Below, piece after piece: positions 32,827-44,955 of a stretch of DNA of 64,000 bases. This DNA comes from Metridium senile (taxonomy: Eukaryota > Cnidaria > Anthozoa > Actiniaria > Metridiidae): NCBI GenBank assembly GCA_949775045.1, contig OX459097.1, positions 23,002,205-23,066,204 of the forward strand, given 5' to 3'. The notes beneath the pieces are model-generated. The model had not been told where the DNA came from and did not search any database. It saw nothing but the letters and a program-made list of their open reading frames with translations. Each line of letters starts with the position of its first letter. Positions within the stretch are counted from its first letter, which is position 1. The position numbers and the translations under genes are program-made.

Positions 32827-35800
32827 ATGGAAACAGACTGGATACAATACAAATGTAAGTCAGGACAGACTTTGTTTGTGTACAACAAAAATACTGCAGA
32901 ACACAGGTGGCTGCCGACTGGATTGGAAAATGTAAGTTGATTTGTGTCGGCAAGTTTATGTAGTCAATTGAAACCCCCGACCCCCAACCCCCGGGAAATA
33001 CCGGGGAATTTAACGTTTGAGTGGTTAAAATCAGACATTTTCCCTGGTAGTCTGGGGCACATTCACTGTTAAACACCCCGCTATTGTGGCCCCGCTATTT
33101 TGGTCTAGTAGTAAATAACAAAACAAACACATTTCACTCCAACGCCAATTTCCTATTAGGTCACACATAGCTAATCTTTGTGTGTTCCTTTTTGATTCAC
33201 GAATATTTAATGTCCAAAATTTTCCAGGGCATGTAGTCAGTTGGATTTCATAATGGCATTCTAAGTTTACAGTCAAAAAAGTTCACGCATTGACGATTAT
33301 CAAATCATTAGTAGATTATTCGTTTTATTTGTGTGAATGCGATTAACCGAATATTGCAATATGCAAACCAGGGGGCATCTGACATGCTCCGCAAGACCCT
33401 TTACATCCAATGATAAGGCTCGATTTACTCGAACTGTTTTGAAGTTTTTGCAAACTAAATTTTCCAAGTGTGTCATTTGTTTCGCTCATTGAAAAATTAT
33501 TTTGAACATCTATACAAACCTTTTCTATGCATTACCAGAAATATTGGACATGGTCAGCGGTGTTACCCATAAATGAAAAGCCAATGTTTTTTTACGGGAA
33601 AATATAACTAAAATGGTCTCCAAGGACATAGTTACATCAAACTAAGATGTGAGAAAAAATTCATGTCAAAAATAGCCACTTCAGAATTAAAAAAACAGTG
33701 AATATAAATTCGATGCAAAAAAATTTCACCACAGGGAGCCCATGAAGATCAATAAACATAGTTTCAAACGTAAATCTTGACTTTGGGCTTCCTGATTGTA
33801 TCCCAGCAGTCAATGGGAGCTTCTAAAAGCAAAATGGCGATATTGCGAGTGTTTTGAAGTGTTTTGGTGAAGTTATCTGTGGTTTCTCGCAATTTTTAAG
33901 TGAAAACTACGAGCTATCATGGCGTCGACTTGCTTCATATTTAAGCAAACTTTAAATCTCTTTGGAACCAACTCGCAGATGGCATATTGTCCGTTTAAAA
34001 GTTGTTTTGGATTGATTAAACACTCGTTTGGTGATACCGAGTCCAGTTGGTTGATTTCTTAGATTATTTCGACTTCAAATGGGACGATTTTGTGCCCAGG
34101 TCTGGCCAGATTTATAGACGATGTATGGAATCTAAAGCTTCCGAAGGCAAGTAGGCAAGTATAGTCAGGGAACCATTTTCTTGTTTGACTCAATCATAGA
34201 TTTTACGTTTATTTAGTAGCTTGTTGTGTAAGGTTTTCGTCGCAAGTCCAGATAGAGTAGATAGAACCCCTATTTGCCGTAATTCAGCGAAGTTCTATAT
34301 TCCCCATACATTTCCTATAAGACTTGGTGGCCATTTTAGCAGTTGAAATGCATCATTGCGCATGTGTGAGCAGGCTAATGTCCAATATTTCTGGCAATGG
34401 TAATCAATAGAAATATCAACACCAGACATGTCTGTGAGACATTTTTTATCATTGTGCGAGATCCCTTTAAAAAACTCAATAATAATTCATAAGCCTTTTA
34501 GTCCAATCAGTTTGGCCAATTTGGTCACATGCATGAGGTTTTAAACCTAATAAAGCCCTCTCATTAGTATTCTATAAAAACACATGTACCTTTATATAAA
34601 GAACATAAAAAATCTGTACTTATGCAAATTTTGTTGATGTGTGCTAAACATATATATCAACCAATCAGAGAAGTTTACTTCAGAAATAATATACTCTGAT
34701 TGGTTGATCTGTGTGTTTAGCACACAACATTTTCAAAAGTTGTCACAGCCGAAGCTACAGTCTACACTCTGAAGCCTGCAATGGATGTCGGTTTACATGG
34801 ACTTAATTTGTGATTTATTGCACGTTTTTAAAAGAAATATTTGTATTTATATATATCACAACAACATCTTGTTATGGTCATCATCAAATGTAAAAGAATT
34901 AAATATCATATAATTATATGAATAACTCGATAACAAGAGAAGAAATACCAACATCCTTTACAGTCTTCAGAGTGTGAACTGTGGCTTTGCCTGTGACAAT
35001 GTTTTTTGAAATAGGTGCATAGAAACTAGTGAAAGGATTTATCAGGTATAAAGCCTCTAGTCAATCATGTGACCTCCACTGGTCCAACTAATTATATAAT
35101 TGTACCAATATGGCCCAGAGATGTTCTTCCTACTGACAACTGCATTCCTGTTTAAAATGTGAGACAAACATTAGACATACATTAGCTAGTAAATTGCATC
35201 TAGCCCTGATTGATATTTAAACACTAATTAATAAATAATATTTTACTAAAGTACAAACATAAACGTGAAACAAGTAGTACTAAATAGTGCTAATTAAACA
35301 TTAGAAAACAATAGAATTGGAAAAAACTACCACTATTTAGTACTATTTATGTTTCATGCTTTTATAACGTTTGTACTCTATATCAATACACAATACTAAT
35401 TGAGCTTTTTCTTATTTCAGGGAGTAGAAGGTAGGATTATGCAGGGCCATCCTGTTATTTACAAAGAGTTTGCAACAATTGCAACACAAACAGATGACTA
35501 TGGCTGTAACAATGGATGTAACAATGGATGTATGTCCATGTATATCAATACAGATCCAAGTCATGCTTCTAACACCTCAGAGGTTACATTACCACAACCA
35601 AGTGTTTCAAATGAACATAGCTTGGATAGCGAACTGGGTCCAGAGAATAACTTGGATGATGAAGATGAACAAGACAAAGACCTGGAGGAAAATTCTGAAA
35701 CATCAAGAGTTGTAGAGGAAACAGAATTTACACCTGAAAATAACTTGGTGAACAATAGCAATGAAGATGGTGATAATGATGATGCTGATGATGATCCAGA

Positions 35801-36917
35801 GAATACCTTGGAAGATGGAGATAAACATGAGATTGACCAAGACCTGCAGGAAATTACTGAAATGATGAGAGTACAAGAGGAAACAGAATTCCCCTTTGAA
35901 AACAACTTGGTTGAAAACAGCAAAGATTATGATGATAATGATAAAAATACTGCTGCTGATTGTGATTATGATCTTAACACTAAAGATGATGGTGTTGATA
36001 TTTATAATGATCATGATAATATTGTTGATAATAATAATGGTAATAATAAAGCTTGTTCTGCTGCTAATGATGTTGATGATAATGGTGACAATAATGATAC
36101 TGAAGTTCAAGTGGAAAGTAAACATTATGAAAAAAATGGAAAGCCCACTGGAAAAAAACATGAATGTTCTGTTTTTAAGAAGAAGTTTGTAAGCAAGCAC
36201 CACTTAAACAATCACTTTAGATTACACACCAGAGAGAAACCCTTTGAATGTTCTGTTTGTAAGAAGAAGTTTGTACAGAAGGGCCACTTAAACATTCATT
36301 GTAGATTACACACTGGAGAGAAACCCTTTCAATGTGCTGTTTGTAAGAAGACGTTTACACAGAAGAGCAACTTAGACAAACATTGTAGATTACACACTGG
36401 AGAGAAACCCTTTGAATGTTCTGTGTGTAAGAAGAAGTTTGCAGAAAAGAGTAACTTAAACAGTCATTGTAAATTACACACTGGAGAGAAACCCTTTGAA
36501 TGTTCTGTTTGCAAGAAGAAGTTTGCAGAAAAGAGTAACTTAAACAGTCATTGTAAATTACACACTGGAGAGAAACCCTTTGAATGTTCTGTTTGTAAGA
36601 AGAAGTTTGCATGGAAGGTTAGTTTAGACAGACATTGTAGATTACACACTGGAGAGAAACCCTTTGAATGTTCTGTATGTAAGAAGAAGTTTGCATGGAA
36701 GGGCAACTTAAACAGTCATTGTAAATTACACACCGGAGTGAAACCCTTTGAATGTTCTGTTTGCAAGAAGAAGTTTGCAGAAAAGAGTAACTTAAACAGT
36801 CATTGTAAATTACACACTGGAGAGAAACCCTTTGAATGTTCTGCTTGTAAGAAGAAGTTTACATGGAAGGCAAGTTTAAACAGACATTGTAGATTACACA
36901 CCAAGGAGACATCCTAA
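32827..36917 (+). CDS. C2H2 zinc-finger protein with WW-like N-terminal exon, copy 1
   Basis: Two coding exons, 32827-32931 and 35421-36917, join in phase 0 to give 533 residues. Exon 1 codes 35 residues starting METDWIQYKC; W5, the FVYNKNT stretch and W28-L-P resemble a WW domain, a small module that binds proline-rich peptides. Exon 2 begins GVEGRIMQGHPV, followed by a Cys-Asn-rich patch (GCNNGCNNGC) and then an acidic Asp/Glu/Asn-rich region at about 75-260. Nine C2H2 units follow from about residue 280 to the end, joined by TGEKP-type linkers. Unit 1 is degenerate (Cys replaced by Phe in ECSVF); units 2-9 keep both Cys and both His. Units 4, 5 and 8 share the same helix residues (AEKSNLNSH), indicating recent duplication or conversion. 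A nuclear DNA-binding regulator is inferred from the family. Finger-like sequence continues in a decayed state after the stop codon. Confidence 0.9.
32932..35420 (+). other. Intron of zinc-finger gene copy 1
   Basis: GTAAGT donor and tttcttatttcag acceptor. It holds nested inverted repeats at 34637-35012; the rest shows no recognisable element or exon. Confidence 0.8.
34637..35012. mobile_element. Two adjacent palindromic elements
   Basis: gtgtgctaaacatatatatc, then aaccaatcagag is mirrored by ctctgattggttgatctgtg, then tgtttagcacac (34637-34727). Next, ttttcaaaagttgtcacagc and agtctacactctgaagcctg are mirrored by cagtcttcagagtgtgaact and gtgacaatgttttttgaaat (34742-35012). Confidence 0.8.
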
Positions 36918-37080
36918 CTTATTACAAGAAGTTGTTTTCAAAAAGATGACTTTAAATAATCATCATAGACCACGTACTGTACTGGTGGGAAGACCTTTGA
37001 TTGCACTTATTCCAAAAAGAGATTTGTACAGAAGGACAGTGTAGATAAACACCTTTGAATACACAAATATCAATGTTAAT
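36918..37080 (+). pseudogene. Decayed zinc-finger tail after the stop codon of copy 1
   Basis: After the TAA at 36915-36917, finger-like sequence continues in other frames with stops. One stretch (about 36990-37060) reads KTFDCTYSKKRFVQKD and then DKHL before a TGA, keeping the finger spacing but with the second Cys replaced by Ser. The ancestral protein therefore probably carried one or two more fingers. Confidence 0.6.
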
Positions 37081-37309
37081 GTTAACAAAAAAAAAGTTAG
37101 TTTTTTGAACACAATTTTTTAATTTGAAGTATTTGGTTTATTAATATTTACACCACAACTACATTGCTTGGGCTGCCTGTGTATTCACAAACATTGTCCA
37201 AAAAGAAAATACTAAAACATTGTTAGGAATTAATGTTATCATACCAAGTACAATAGCAGTGCACTGCAGCTGAAAATACACATTAGCCTTGATTATACAC
37301 TGAATGGAA

Positions 37310-37440
37310 ATATGGTGACCAATTTAATAACTATTGTTCTTGACTGGCTAGATTTGCATACATGTGAAAACTCCATTGTGTTTCAACATGAACACAAGGC
37401 TAGCCAGTCAAGAACATATTTCTATCCAAAATGGCCATAT
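37310..37440. repeat. Family J repeat, inverted copy
   Basis: tattgttcttgactggctag is mirrored by ctagccagtcaagaac; the flanks atggtgaccaattt and aaaatggccatat also pair loosely. Confidence 0.7.
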
Positions 37441-37850
37441 ATTCCCACGGGAGATGATTTAATGATATGCAAGACTATATAACAAGGGGCATGCAATTAA
37501 TTCATTGTCATTTGCTCAAACTGCCGAAACGAACAACATCGACCCGGTTGGTAGATTTCAACCACGTTGGACAGCTAACCGAACAACGAAGCTCCCTGAG
37601 ACGAACGCATCTTACTAGTGGCAGCGTCTTCTGTTTAAAGCAAAAGTGTTCGGCTTTCTACTCGTGTATCGACTGCGACGTGTTGGTGAACACGTGTCTT
37701 CGTAAGCACACCAAAAGGACTACCTCGAGTTGGAAGACTTCGAGCTACAAAGCGCCTCAACGTGAACGTACTGTTACCCTAGTTCAGCTCTTCTCTTGCA
37801 AAGTTTCAGGTGGTTGAGTCCGTGTCACCACTGTATATATTTGTTTTGGC
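37440..37850 (+). other. Unassigned segment with a 116-codon frame
   Basis: An open frame at 37467-37817 has six Cys but no family I recognise. Its first ~115 bases recur at 41349-41460, so it is probably part of a repeat, not a host gene. Confidence 0.4.
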
Positions 37851-37884
37851 CTGGTTGAGCCTATAGTTCAACGAAAATTCATCT

Positions 37885-39345
37885 AGTTTATTGGGTCCTT
37901 CGGACCGGGCACGAATACTGAATATGTGATTCAGGTGTCGATAAGTTTGTATTTGGCGGTGGCTGAATAACCCAGTCGAAATTCATTTAGTTTAGTTGGT
38001 CCTTCGGACCGGGCACGAATACTGAATAGGAGTTCAGGTGCCGATAAGTTGTGTTTGGCGGGGGCTGAATTCTATTTATTCAGTCAAAATTCATCTAGTT
38101 TAGTGGTCCTTCGGACCGGGCACGAATACTGAATATGTGGTTCAGGTGTCGATAAGTTTGTATTTGGCGGTGGCTGATAACCCAGTCGAAATTCATTTAG
38201 TTTAGTTGGTCCTTCGGACCGGGCACGAATACTGAATAGGAGTTCAGGTGCCGATAAGTTTGTGTTTGGCGGGGGCTGAATTCTATTTATTCAGTCAAAA
38301 TTCATCTAGTTTAGTGGTCCTTCGGACCGGGCACGAATACTGAATATGTGGTTCAGGTGTCGATAAGTTTGTATTTGGCGGTGGCTGATAACCCAGTCGA
38401 AATTCATTTAGTTTAGTTGGTCCTTCGGACCGGGCACGAATACTGAATAGGAGTTCAGGTGCCGATAGGTTGTGTTTGGCGGGGGCTGAATTCTATTTAT
38501 TCAGTCAAAATTCATCTAGTTTAGTGGGTCATTCGGACCGGGCACGAATACTGAATATGTGGTTCAGGTGTCGATAAGTTTGTATTTGGCGGTGGCTGAA
38601 TAACCCAGTCGAAATTCATTTAGTTTAGTTGGTCCTTCGGACCGGGCACGAATACTGAATAGGAGTTCAGGTGCCGATAAGTTTGTGTTTGGCGGTGGCT
38701 GAATTCTATTTATTCAGTCAAAATTCATCTAGTTTAGTGGGTCCTTCGGACCGGGCACGAATACTGAATATGTGATTCAGGTGTCGATAAATTGGTATTT
38801 GGTGGGGGGCTGAATAATTCAGTCGAAATGTATTTAGTTAATTGGTCCTTCGGACCGGGCACGAATACTGAATAGGGATTTCAGGTGTCGATAAGTTTGT
38901 AGTTGGCGGTGGCTGAATTCCGTTTATTCAGTCGAAAAATTCATTTATTCTAGTTGGTCCTTCGGACCGGGCACGAACACTGAATATATGTCAGGTGCCG
39001 ATAAACTTGTGTGTATTAATAAAGCTGGCGGTGTATAATTGAATGTTATCCTGTCAAAACCCATTAGTTTTGGTCCTTTGGACCGGGCACGAACACTGAA
39101 TATAATGTCAGGTATCGATAAACCTGTGCGTAAGCTGGCGGTGTATAATTGAATGTTATTCTGTCAAAACCCATTTCGTTTTGGTCCTTTGGACCGGGCA
39201 CGAACACTGAGTATATTGTCAGGTGGCAATATGTGTATAAATTGCCGGTAAATATAGTGGAATGTTATTCCGTCGAAACTCGTTCAGTTTTTGGTCCATC
39301 GGAACGGGCACAAATATTGAGTATAATTTCGAGTGCCAATAAGTT
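37885..39345. repeat. Satellite of ~103-bp monomers arranged as ~210-bp dimers
   Basis: About 14 monomers, each opening with ggtccttcggaccgggcacg, then aatactgaata. Two types alternate: A (tgtggttcaggtgtcgataa, ggcggtggctga) and B (ggagttcaggtgccgataag, ggcgggggctgaattc). ggtccttcggacc is itself a hairpin. The right-hand monomers are diverged. Confidence 0.92.
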
Positions 39346-39779
39346 TTGCAATTTAATGTGACTGGGTGTTAACATCGGATATGTTCTGTTCCGATCAGTT
39401 GGACTGGGTAAGATATACAATTCATGTGCACATAATATATTTTGGAGTGCGGTGGAAACTTGTCCAATCTAAGTTCATTTTGTTTTAGGACTTTTGTTGT
39501 GGTCCAGGCACGCTAAGGAATGCAGAAACTTGTTAGGTGAATCTATTAGGATTGTTTGTTATCAAAAAGCCTGAATGACAATGACTTTCCAGTGATGTGT
39601 AAATGAACTCCAATGGTTTATTGTGAGACAGCGGTAAGCACGTGGCAAGTTACTTAGTTGTCATCACAACGCGTGACATGTCAAAATGGTTGTGTTACAT
39701 GATTATCATACAAAACTGGGATACCATTACAATTAGTGTCTAACTAGTAAGGGAGAAGAAATCAATTGACCACACATTT

Positions 39780-40625
39780 TGCACCACATTTTTGACCCGG
39801 GGCGAGCGTCGGGCTCGCCGGCAGTTATGTTATGGGCGTGGATTTAGTTTGTGTGACACCCATGTGAGAGAAGCCATGAGTGAGAGTATTTAACGATACA
39901 GAACTTATGAATGAAAGGAGTATTCTGAAAATTGCTGGGAATGAAATTGTAAATGTGAAAGAATTTAAGTACCTTGGTCATATGTTTTCATAGTGACGTG
40001 AAGGAATCGTTTGTGGATAATAGAATGCTTAGTGCAAATGGGAAATTTCAACTAAAGAACGTATTGACTGATCACAAAGTGTCAATGAAAACCAGTAAAA
40101 AAAAAAAAAAAAAATTGCTTGAATCCTGTATTAGATCAAGACTTACTTACTGTACTGAGGCTCAGCTACCGAAAGAAAATGATAGGAAAAAGTTAGAATC
40201 GTGTTGGTAGGGTTTCCTGAGAAGAATGGTAAGGAATGGATGGGAACGAAAAAAACGAACAGTGAAGGAGAAGAAACGTATGCACTTAAATACAGAAACA
40301 TAGATCTGGAGAGAATTGTTGGAACCTCATCAATACGAGATTTTATATACATAAGATATTTGAAGTATATCGCACATGTGTGCAGAAGAACGAACTCGCA
40401 CTTGACGAAACAATTACTATTCATAAACGCATCAGCCAAATTGGTTAGAGATCCTTGGATCAAAATAGAGAAACTGCTAAATGTTGATAAAGAACAAGCT
40501 AAAAGATCTACGCAAGACAGAAAAGCCTTCAATGGACTACTACAACAGAATTTTGTTTCTCAATATGTCCCCACTGAGTAACTAATCGTTTAATAGTGGA
40601 ATAAAACTGATACTGATACTGAGAC
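39780..40625 (+). mobile_element. Broken non-LTR retrotransposon (LINE) 3' end
   Basis: The C-terminal part of a reverse transcriptase is spread over three frames. 39907-39993 reads EFKYLGHMFS and then stops. 39974-40210 reads SRLTYCTEAQ and ends at LESCW-stop. 40201-40581 codes RYLKYIAHVCRRTNSHLTKQ and ends VPTE-stop. The YLGH and SRLTY motifs belong to the thumb/linker region of LINE reverse transcriptases. The 3' end carries tandem actgat units (about 40608-40621), a typical LINE tail. Frameshifts, an A18 run at 40099-40116 and premature stops make it inactive. The palm domain and endonuclease are absent. Confidence 0.75.
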
Positions 40626-40639
40626 ACCACGTGTATATG

Positions 40640-41260
40640 CATTTCGTGATTTAAAAACTTTGGTTCATTACCGGCTTTGTTTGAGCTATTGTCCAAAAGA
40701 ATGATGAGATTGTGAAGAGCAATGTGAGTGTATGTGTACTGTGGCGCGGTGTGGACTGGGATCCTCTGGTGGCTAATTTTCCCGGGGTTCACTGAAACCC
40801 TTTGTGCCCGGCTCTAGCAGCTGTGCCGGGATTGTTGGCCGCCATTGGTCTCTCTATTCATACTGTTGGAGGTAAACAGGAAAGCCTGTAAAACGTCTCA
40901 AAAGAGAAAAAAAAAAAAAAAAATCGTTAAAAGACACAACTTATTAACCTAAGCGATTATAGAGGGACCAATGGTGGTCGGCAACAATTCCGGCCGGTTT
41001 TGAAATGGAACAACATGAGATTGGGAGAAAGCCAAAGGGAACCAATACACGCTTGAGATGAGGATGGGATAAGATTGGGAGTGAGGTATGGATAAGATGA
41101 GTAGGGGGTATTAAGGTATGGGGTATTAAGGTATGGGTATTAAGGTATGGGTATTAAGGTATGGGTATTAAGGTATGGGGAATGAATTAGATGGGTCCTT
41201 CGCGAGGGAGAAGTGAGATGGAGTGATGATGGAAGTGAGAGCGAACGGATCTGTGTAATT
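40640..41260. other. Unassigned; short tandem repeat inside
   Basis: cgccattggtctctctat and agagggaccaatggtggtcg form a loose inverted pair. 41101-41185 holds about five 15-bp units (ggtattaaggtatgg). No gene is seen. Confidence 0.55.
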
Positions 41261-41779
41261 GTTCCCCCACGGGAACAATGGAGTTTCTCAATTCCCAACT
41301 CTTAATCATCGATCCGTGGAACAATGGCCAGTTTGGATATACTACTATCCAAAATGGCCATATATTCCCACGGGAGATGATTTAATGATATGCAAGACTA
41401 TATAACAAGGGGCATGCAATTAATTCATTGTCATTTGCTCAAACTGCCGAAACGAACAACATCGAACCGGATAGACTGATGAAATGGTAGGGCGGGGGGG
41501 GGGGGGGGGGGGGGGGGGGGGGAGGGCACAGGGCAGCGAGTGTCCAAAGTGCCTTTCGGTGTTATGCTGAAAAAGAGATTCGCTGAATAGGAGAGTGTCT
41601 ACAAGCAAGCAGTAGTTTTGTTTCCCCACCCACCCTCCCTCCCTCTTCTTAGAGTCCTGATTGGCCGTTGTCTCTCCGGATCTGCTCCATTGTTCCCCCA
41701 CGGGAACAATGGAGTTTCTCAATTCCCAACTCTTAATCATCGATCCGTGGAACAATGGCCAGTTTGGATATACTACTAT
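41248..41779. repeat. ~100-bp direct repeats flanking an insert with a G-run
   Basis: 41248-41348 and 41678-41779 share attgttcccccacgggaaca, atggagtttctcaattccca and ctcttaatcatcgatccgtg up to tatactactat. Between them lies a copy of 37424-37546 and a long G-run (41493-41521). Confidence 0.75.
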
Positions 41780-43120
41780 TTGGTCTATAGTAGCTAAAAG
41801 TCTGTTGATACATTTGTTTGTATTTAATGATATAGAGGATAATACATTGGTGTGTGGAGATATGGAAGTTATCTTAGAGCCTTCAAATTTTTTTTTTCAC
41901 AAGAAAATGCAGCAAACAAGTGCATTATTGAATGAAGAAGATGAATCCCATATCTCTAAGCACCCATGTGTTATTCTGTTTATTACACAAAGAAAATGTT
42001 TTTTTTTTCTCTTATAATAATATTTTTTATATTTTCACGTGTGTTCAAATACAAATATTTCAAATATTTCTCAGTGGCAAAAATCCCTATAAACCACTGT
42101 TATTTCTATAATAAACCATCTTTATGCTTGTGGAGCTAGGGTCATTTTGTTATCTGGGAGGGGACCATGCAGATTGCTTCCCAATTTCAGAAACTATTGC
42201 TTGTGGGGGGTCATTTGTATAACTATATTTATTAATTATAACATGGGGTTGATATTGACTAAATAAGTACAAAATATAATTCCAACTAGATCTCTTCCTC
42301 ATTGACTATTTTAAATGTGCTTTTTCATTGTAAAAAGGAACACACTGTTTGTAAATAATGTCAACACTTTTGACTTTTTTGTTTACTTATCATCACTGAT
42401 GAGGGTCATAATCAAAACATCTTGGTTATGTGGGGGGTCATGTTGGGAAATTTGAAAAATATAGTTCAATAAAAGCCCCCTCACCTCCCCTACCAGATAA
42501 AAATTGACCTTCCATGGTTTGATGGTGCAAACAAGATATCTGTGAAATTACCAAATAGTAGAATATAGTGCTAATTAAACAATAGAATTAGCATAAATTT
42601 GGACAATTTTGTCTGCTATGTTTTTCATGGATATATTGTAACCACTTTTATGGTAGTTAAATCCTGATGTTTTACAATTCTTGAATCTAATTAGACAATG
42701 TTAGTGAAAACAAACAGATACAGTTTATATATTAAAAATAATACCACCAGTAAATATTTGAACTTTCTTAGTTGAACTTTGTAGTTTGTTGTATAAGGTA
42801 CATTGCAAATCAGAAAACCTTGGCACCTGAAAATATTTCAGGAATGTTTTGATTGGTTAATGAACATAAAACAATCCTGCAATATTTTTGGATGCCATTG
42901 TTTTCTGATTTACACTGTAAGTAATGGATGGATGAATGAATGGATTGATTAATGAATGAATGAAAAACAAGTCAATGGCTGTCTGAATATCTTACCAATA
43001 AATACCCTGCGAGCAGAGTCTCCTTTGTTGCCTTCTCACGGGGAAGGTAAAGAATGAATAAATAGATAAATAAAATGAATAGATAATTGAATGCTAAAAT
43101 TATGAATGGAAGGAAGAATG
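41780..43120. other. Intergenic, nothing recognised
   Basis: A family M-like tail (tatctctaagcacccatgtg, near 41952-41975) is followed by AT-rich unique sequence and gaatgaatgga-type simple repeats from about 42920 on. Confidence 0.5.
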
Positions 43121-43123
43121 AAT

Positions 43124-43475
43124 TTAATAAATGAATGGATAAATAGTTATTTTTTTGTTTTTCGAGGTTACGATCATGTAGTTAGTCTTTTTCATATTAA
43201 TGGACAACTTATTCAGTATACCATACTTCATAATTAGTTCTAGGTCTTCATTAATGACTTGTTCAATTATAAGCGGGTTAGTGTGTGAAAAAAAAATATT
43301 AGTGTCATCAGCAAAGATACGAAAGCTTAGTCTTTTTGATACATTAGGTAAGTCATTGATATATAATAAAAATAGCAATGGTCCTAAAGTCGAACCTTGT
43401 GGAATTCCACAAGTAATTGTTTTATGAGAAGATGTTGCTTCATTTATTTTAACAAATTGCTTAGTTAGTGAAAGT
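43124..43475 (-). mobile_element. LINE reverse-transcriptase palm fragment (FADD motif)
   Basis: The minus strand reads CGIPQGSTLGPLLFLLYIND and then FRIFADDTNIFF, the conserved palm motifs of CR1/Jockey-type LINE reverse transcriptases, including the catalytic F-A-D-D. The frame stops at 43124 after TIYPFIY and runs into ATTC-type simple sequence. It is a truncated relic and is not obviously part of the LINE at 39.8-40.6 kb, which is on the other strand. Confidence 0.8.
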
Positions 43476-43787
43476 TAGTGATTATATTTCCCTAACACAA
43501 TACATTAGTAGTTTTCTTTCCCTTGTCAAATAATACAAGAGAAATTCGCATAACATAACCACACGAAAACACGAAACCCTTCGTAAAATCTTCAGTTAGT
43601 CTTTTGTTTTGCTAACGCATGCGCCGAGCGTTGTCCACCCGTGTCGAGACAAGATCCTTTCTCGCATCTGGAAATGAGTTTTATAAACTGAAAAAGATAA
43701 GCAAGTTCGTCGTTGTCAATTACTTTAGATTACGGCGTCATAAAAAAAACCTAAGCCATTTCTTACATATATTTAAAAATATTGAGA

Positions 43788-44210
43788 AATAGTTGACGTG
43801 ACGGTTTTTCCCAATTTTGATAGAGTAAAATAAATGAAAATTCATCTTAATGGCTGGAAAGAGAACTTCACAATTAGTAAAATCGCTAAGTTTGAGAAGA
43901 AAATCGTATAAAATAGCAAAGATATAGCGCGGTAAAGTCAGCAGATTTTACAGACGTTTGTATATATGGCGGACAGGACAGAAATGGTTTGCCTATCAGT
44001 AGGCAAAGGTTTTTCGTCTGGCATACAAACGTCTGTAAAATCTGCTAACTTTACCGCGCTATATCTTTGCTATTTTATACGATTTTCTTCTCAAACCGTT
44101 AGCGATTTTACTAATTGCAATTGTGAAGTTCTCTTTCCAGCCATTAAGATGAATTTTCATTTATTTTACTCTATCAAAATTTGGAAAAACCGTCACGTCA
44201 ACTATTGTCA
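43788..44210. mobile_element. Large palindromic element, ~175-bp arms
   Basis: agttgacgtgacggtttttc, aatgaaaattcatcttaatg, tataaaatagcaaagatata and cagacgtttgtat on the left are mirrored by atacaaacgtctgtaaaatc, tatatctttgctattttata, cattaagatgaattttcatt and aaaccgtcacgtcaact on the right. The loop is about 50 bases. Confidence 0.9.
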
Positions 44211-44402
44211 AGCAAATCGAAGTTATGTCACATACCGAATTTAGTTTTTTCGCTAAGGGTCTAATTTGAGATACATGTATTACATATATTAGTGAAAAAC
44301 TACTGTTTTTTTTGTAGTTGATTAAAAACAGCTCTAAATTAGACAAAATCTTTGACACAATTATGATTATATAAAAGACCTGTTATCGTTTAAAAGATAT
44401 AA

Positions 44403-44955
44403 TCTTAAGCGGCGTTTACACGAGCAAGTTTTCCTTGACAAGTATCCTTGACAATTTTCATTGCTCGTGTAGACGATCAGCAAGTTCAGTTTCCTTGACA
44501 ATTTTATATTGAACACGTTTCCTTGCTCATGTAGATGATAAATGATGAACAAGTTTTCCTTGACAAGTTTAGGTTGTGCCCGCAATCATCTTGCACTCAT
44601 CGGAATACTAACATAACATTCCTTCCAGTCCCCTGTCGAGTAAAAAATCAAAATGGCAAATTTCATCCTTGACAATTTTTCCTTCTCAAGGAACAATTGT
44701 TCATTTAACTCCATCTACACGAGCAATTTTTTGCTCGTTCATAGGTTAATTTGCATCAATTTGCCTTTCGTGACCGAAAATTCAAAATTCTCAATTTCTC
44801 GAAATTAAAATATTTATTTATGGATAGATCGAGGTCCAATCAATTCAGTTTATGAGTGGGCACTTTCTGATATTTTTTTTATTGGCCTGCCACTTATGGA
44901 CACTTATATCAGTTTCTATAGGTTGGCACTATTTTTTCTGAGTGGATAAAAATAT
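44403..44955. repeat. Family F element plus flank, duplicate 1
   Basis: gcggcgtttacacgagcaag, ttttccttgacaagtatcct and attgctcgtgtagacgatca, then palindromic variants. The flank tttatggatagatcgaggtc and cctgccacttatggacactt follows. All of this recurs at 45445-45870. Confidence 0.8.

Noticed and set aside
34637..34727. Promoter with paired CCAAT boxes in the zinc-finger intron
   Set aside because: The CCAAT motifs are the two arms of a palindromic repeat, so the pairing is explained by the inverted repeat.
37467..37817. Independent 116-codon gene
   Set aside because: Its start lies in sequence duplicated at 41.4 kb and it leads into a satellite; there are no recognisable motifs or splice context.
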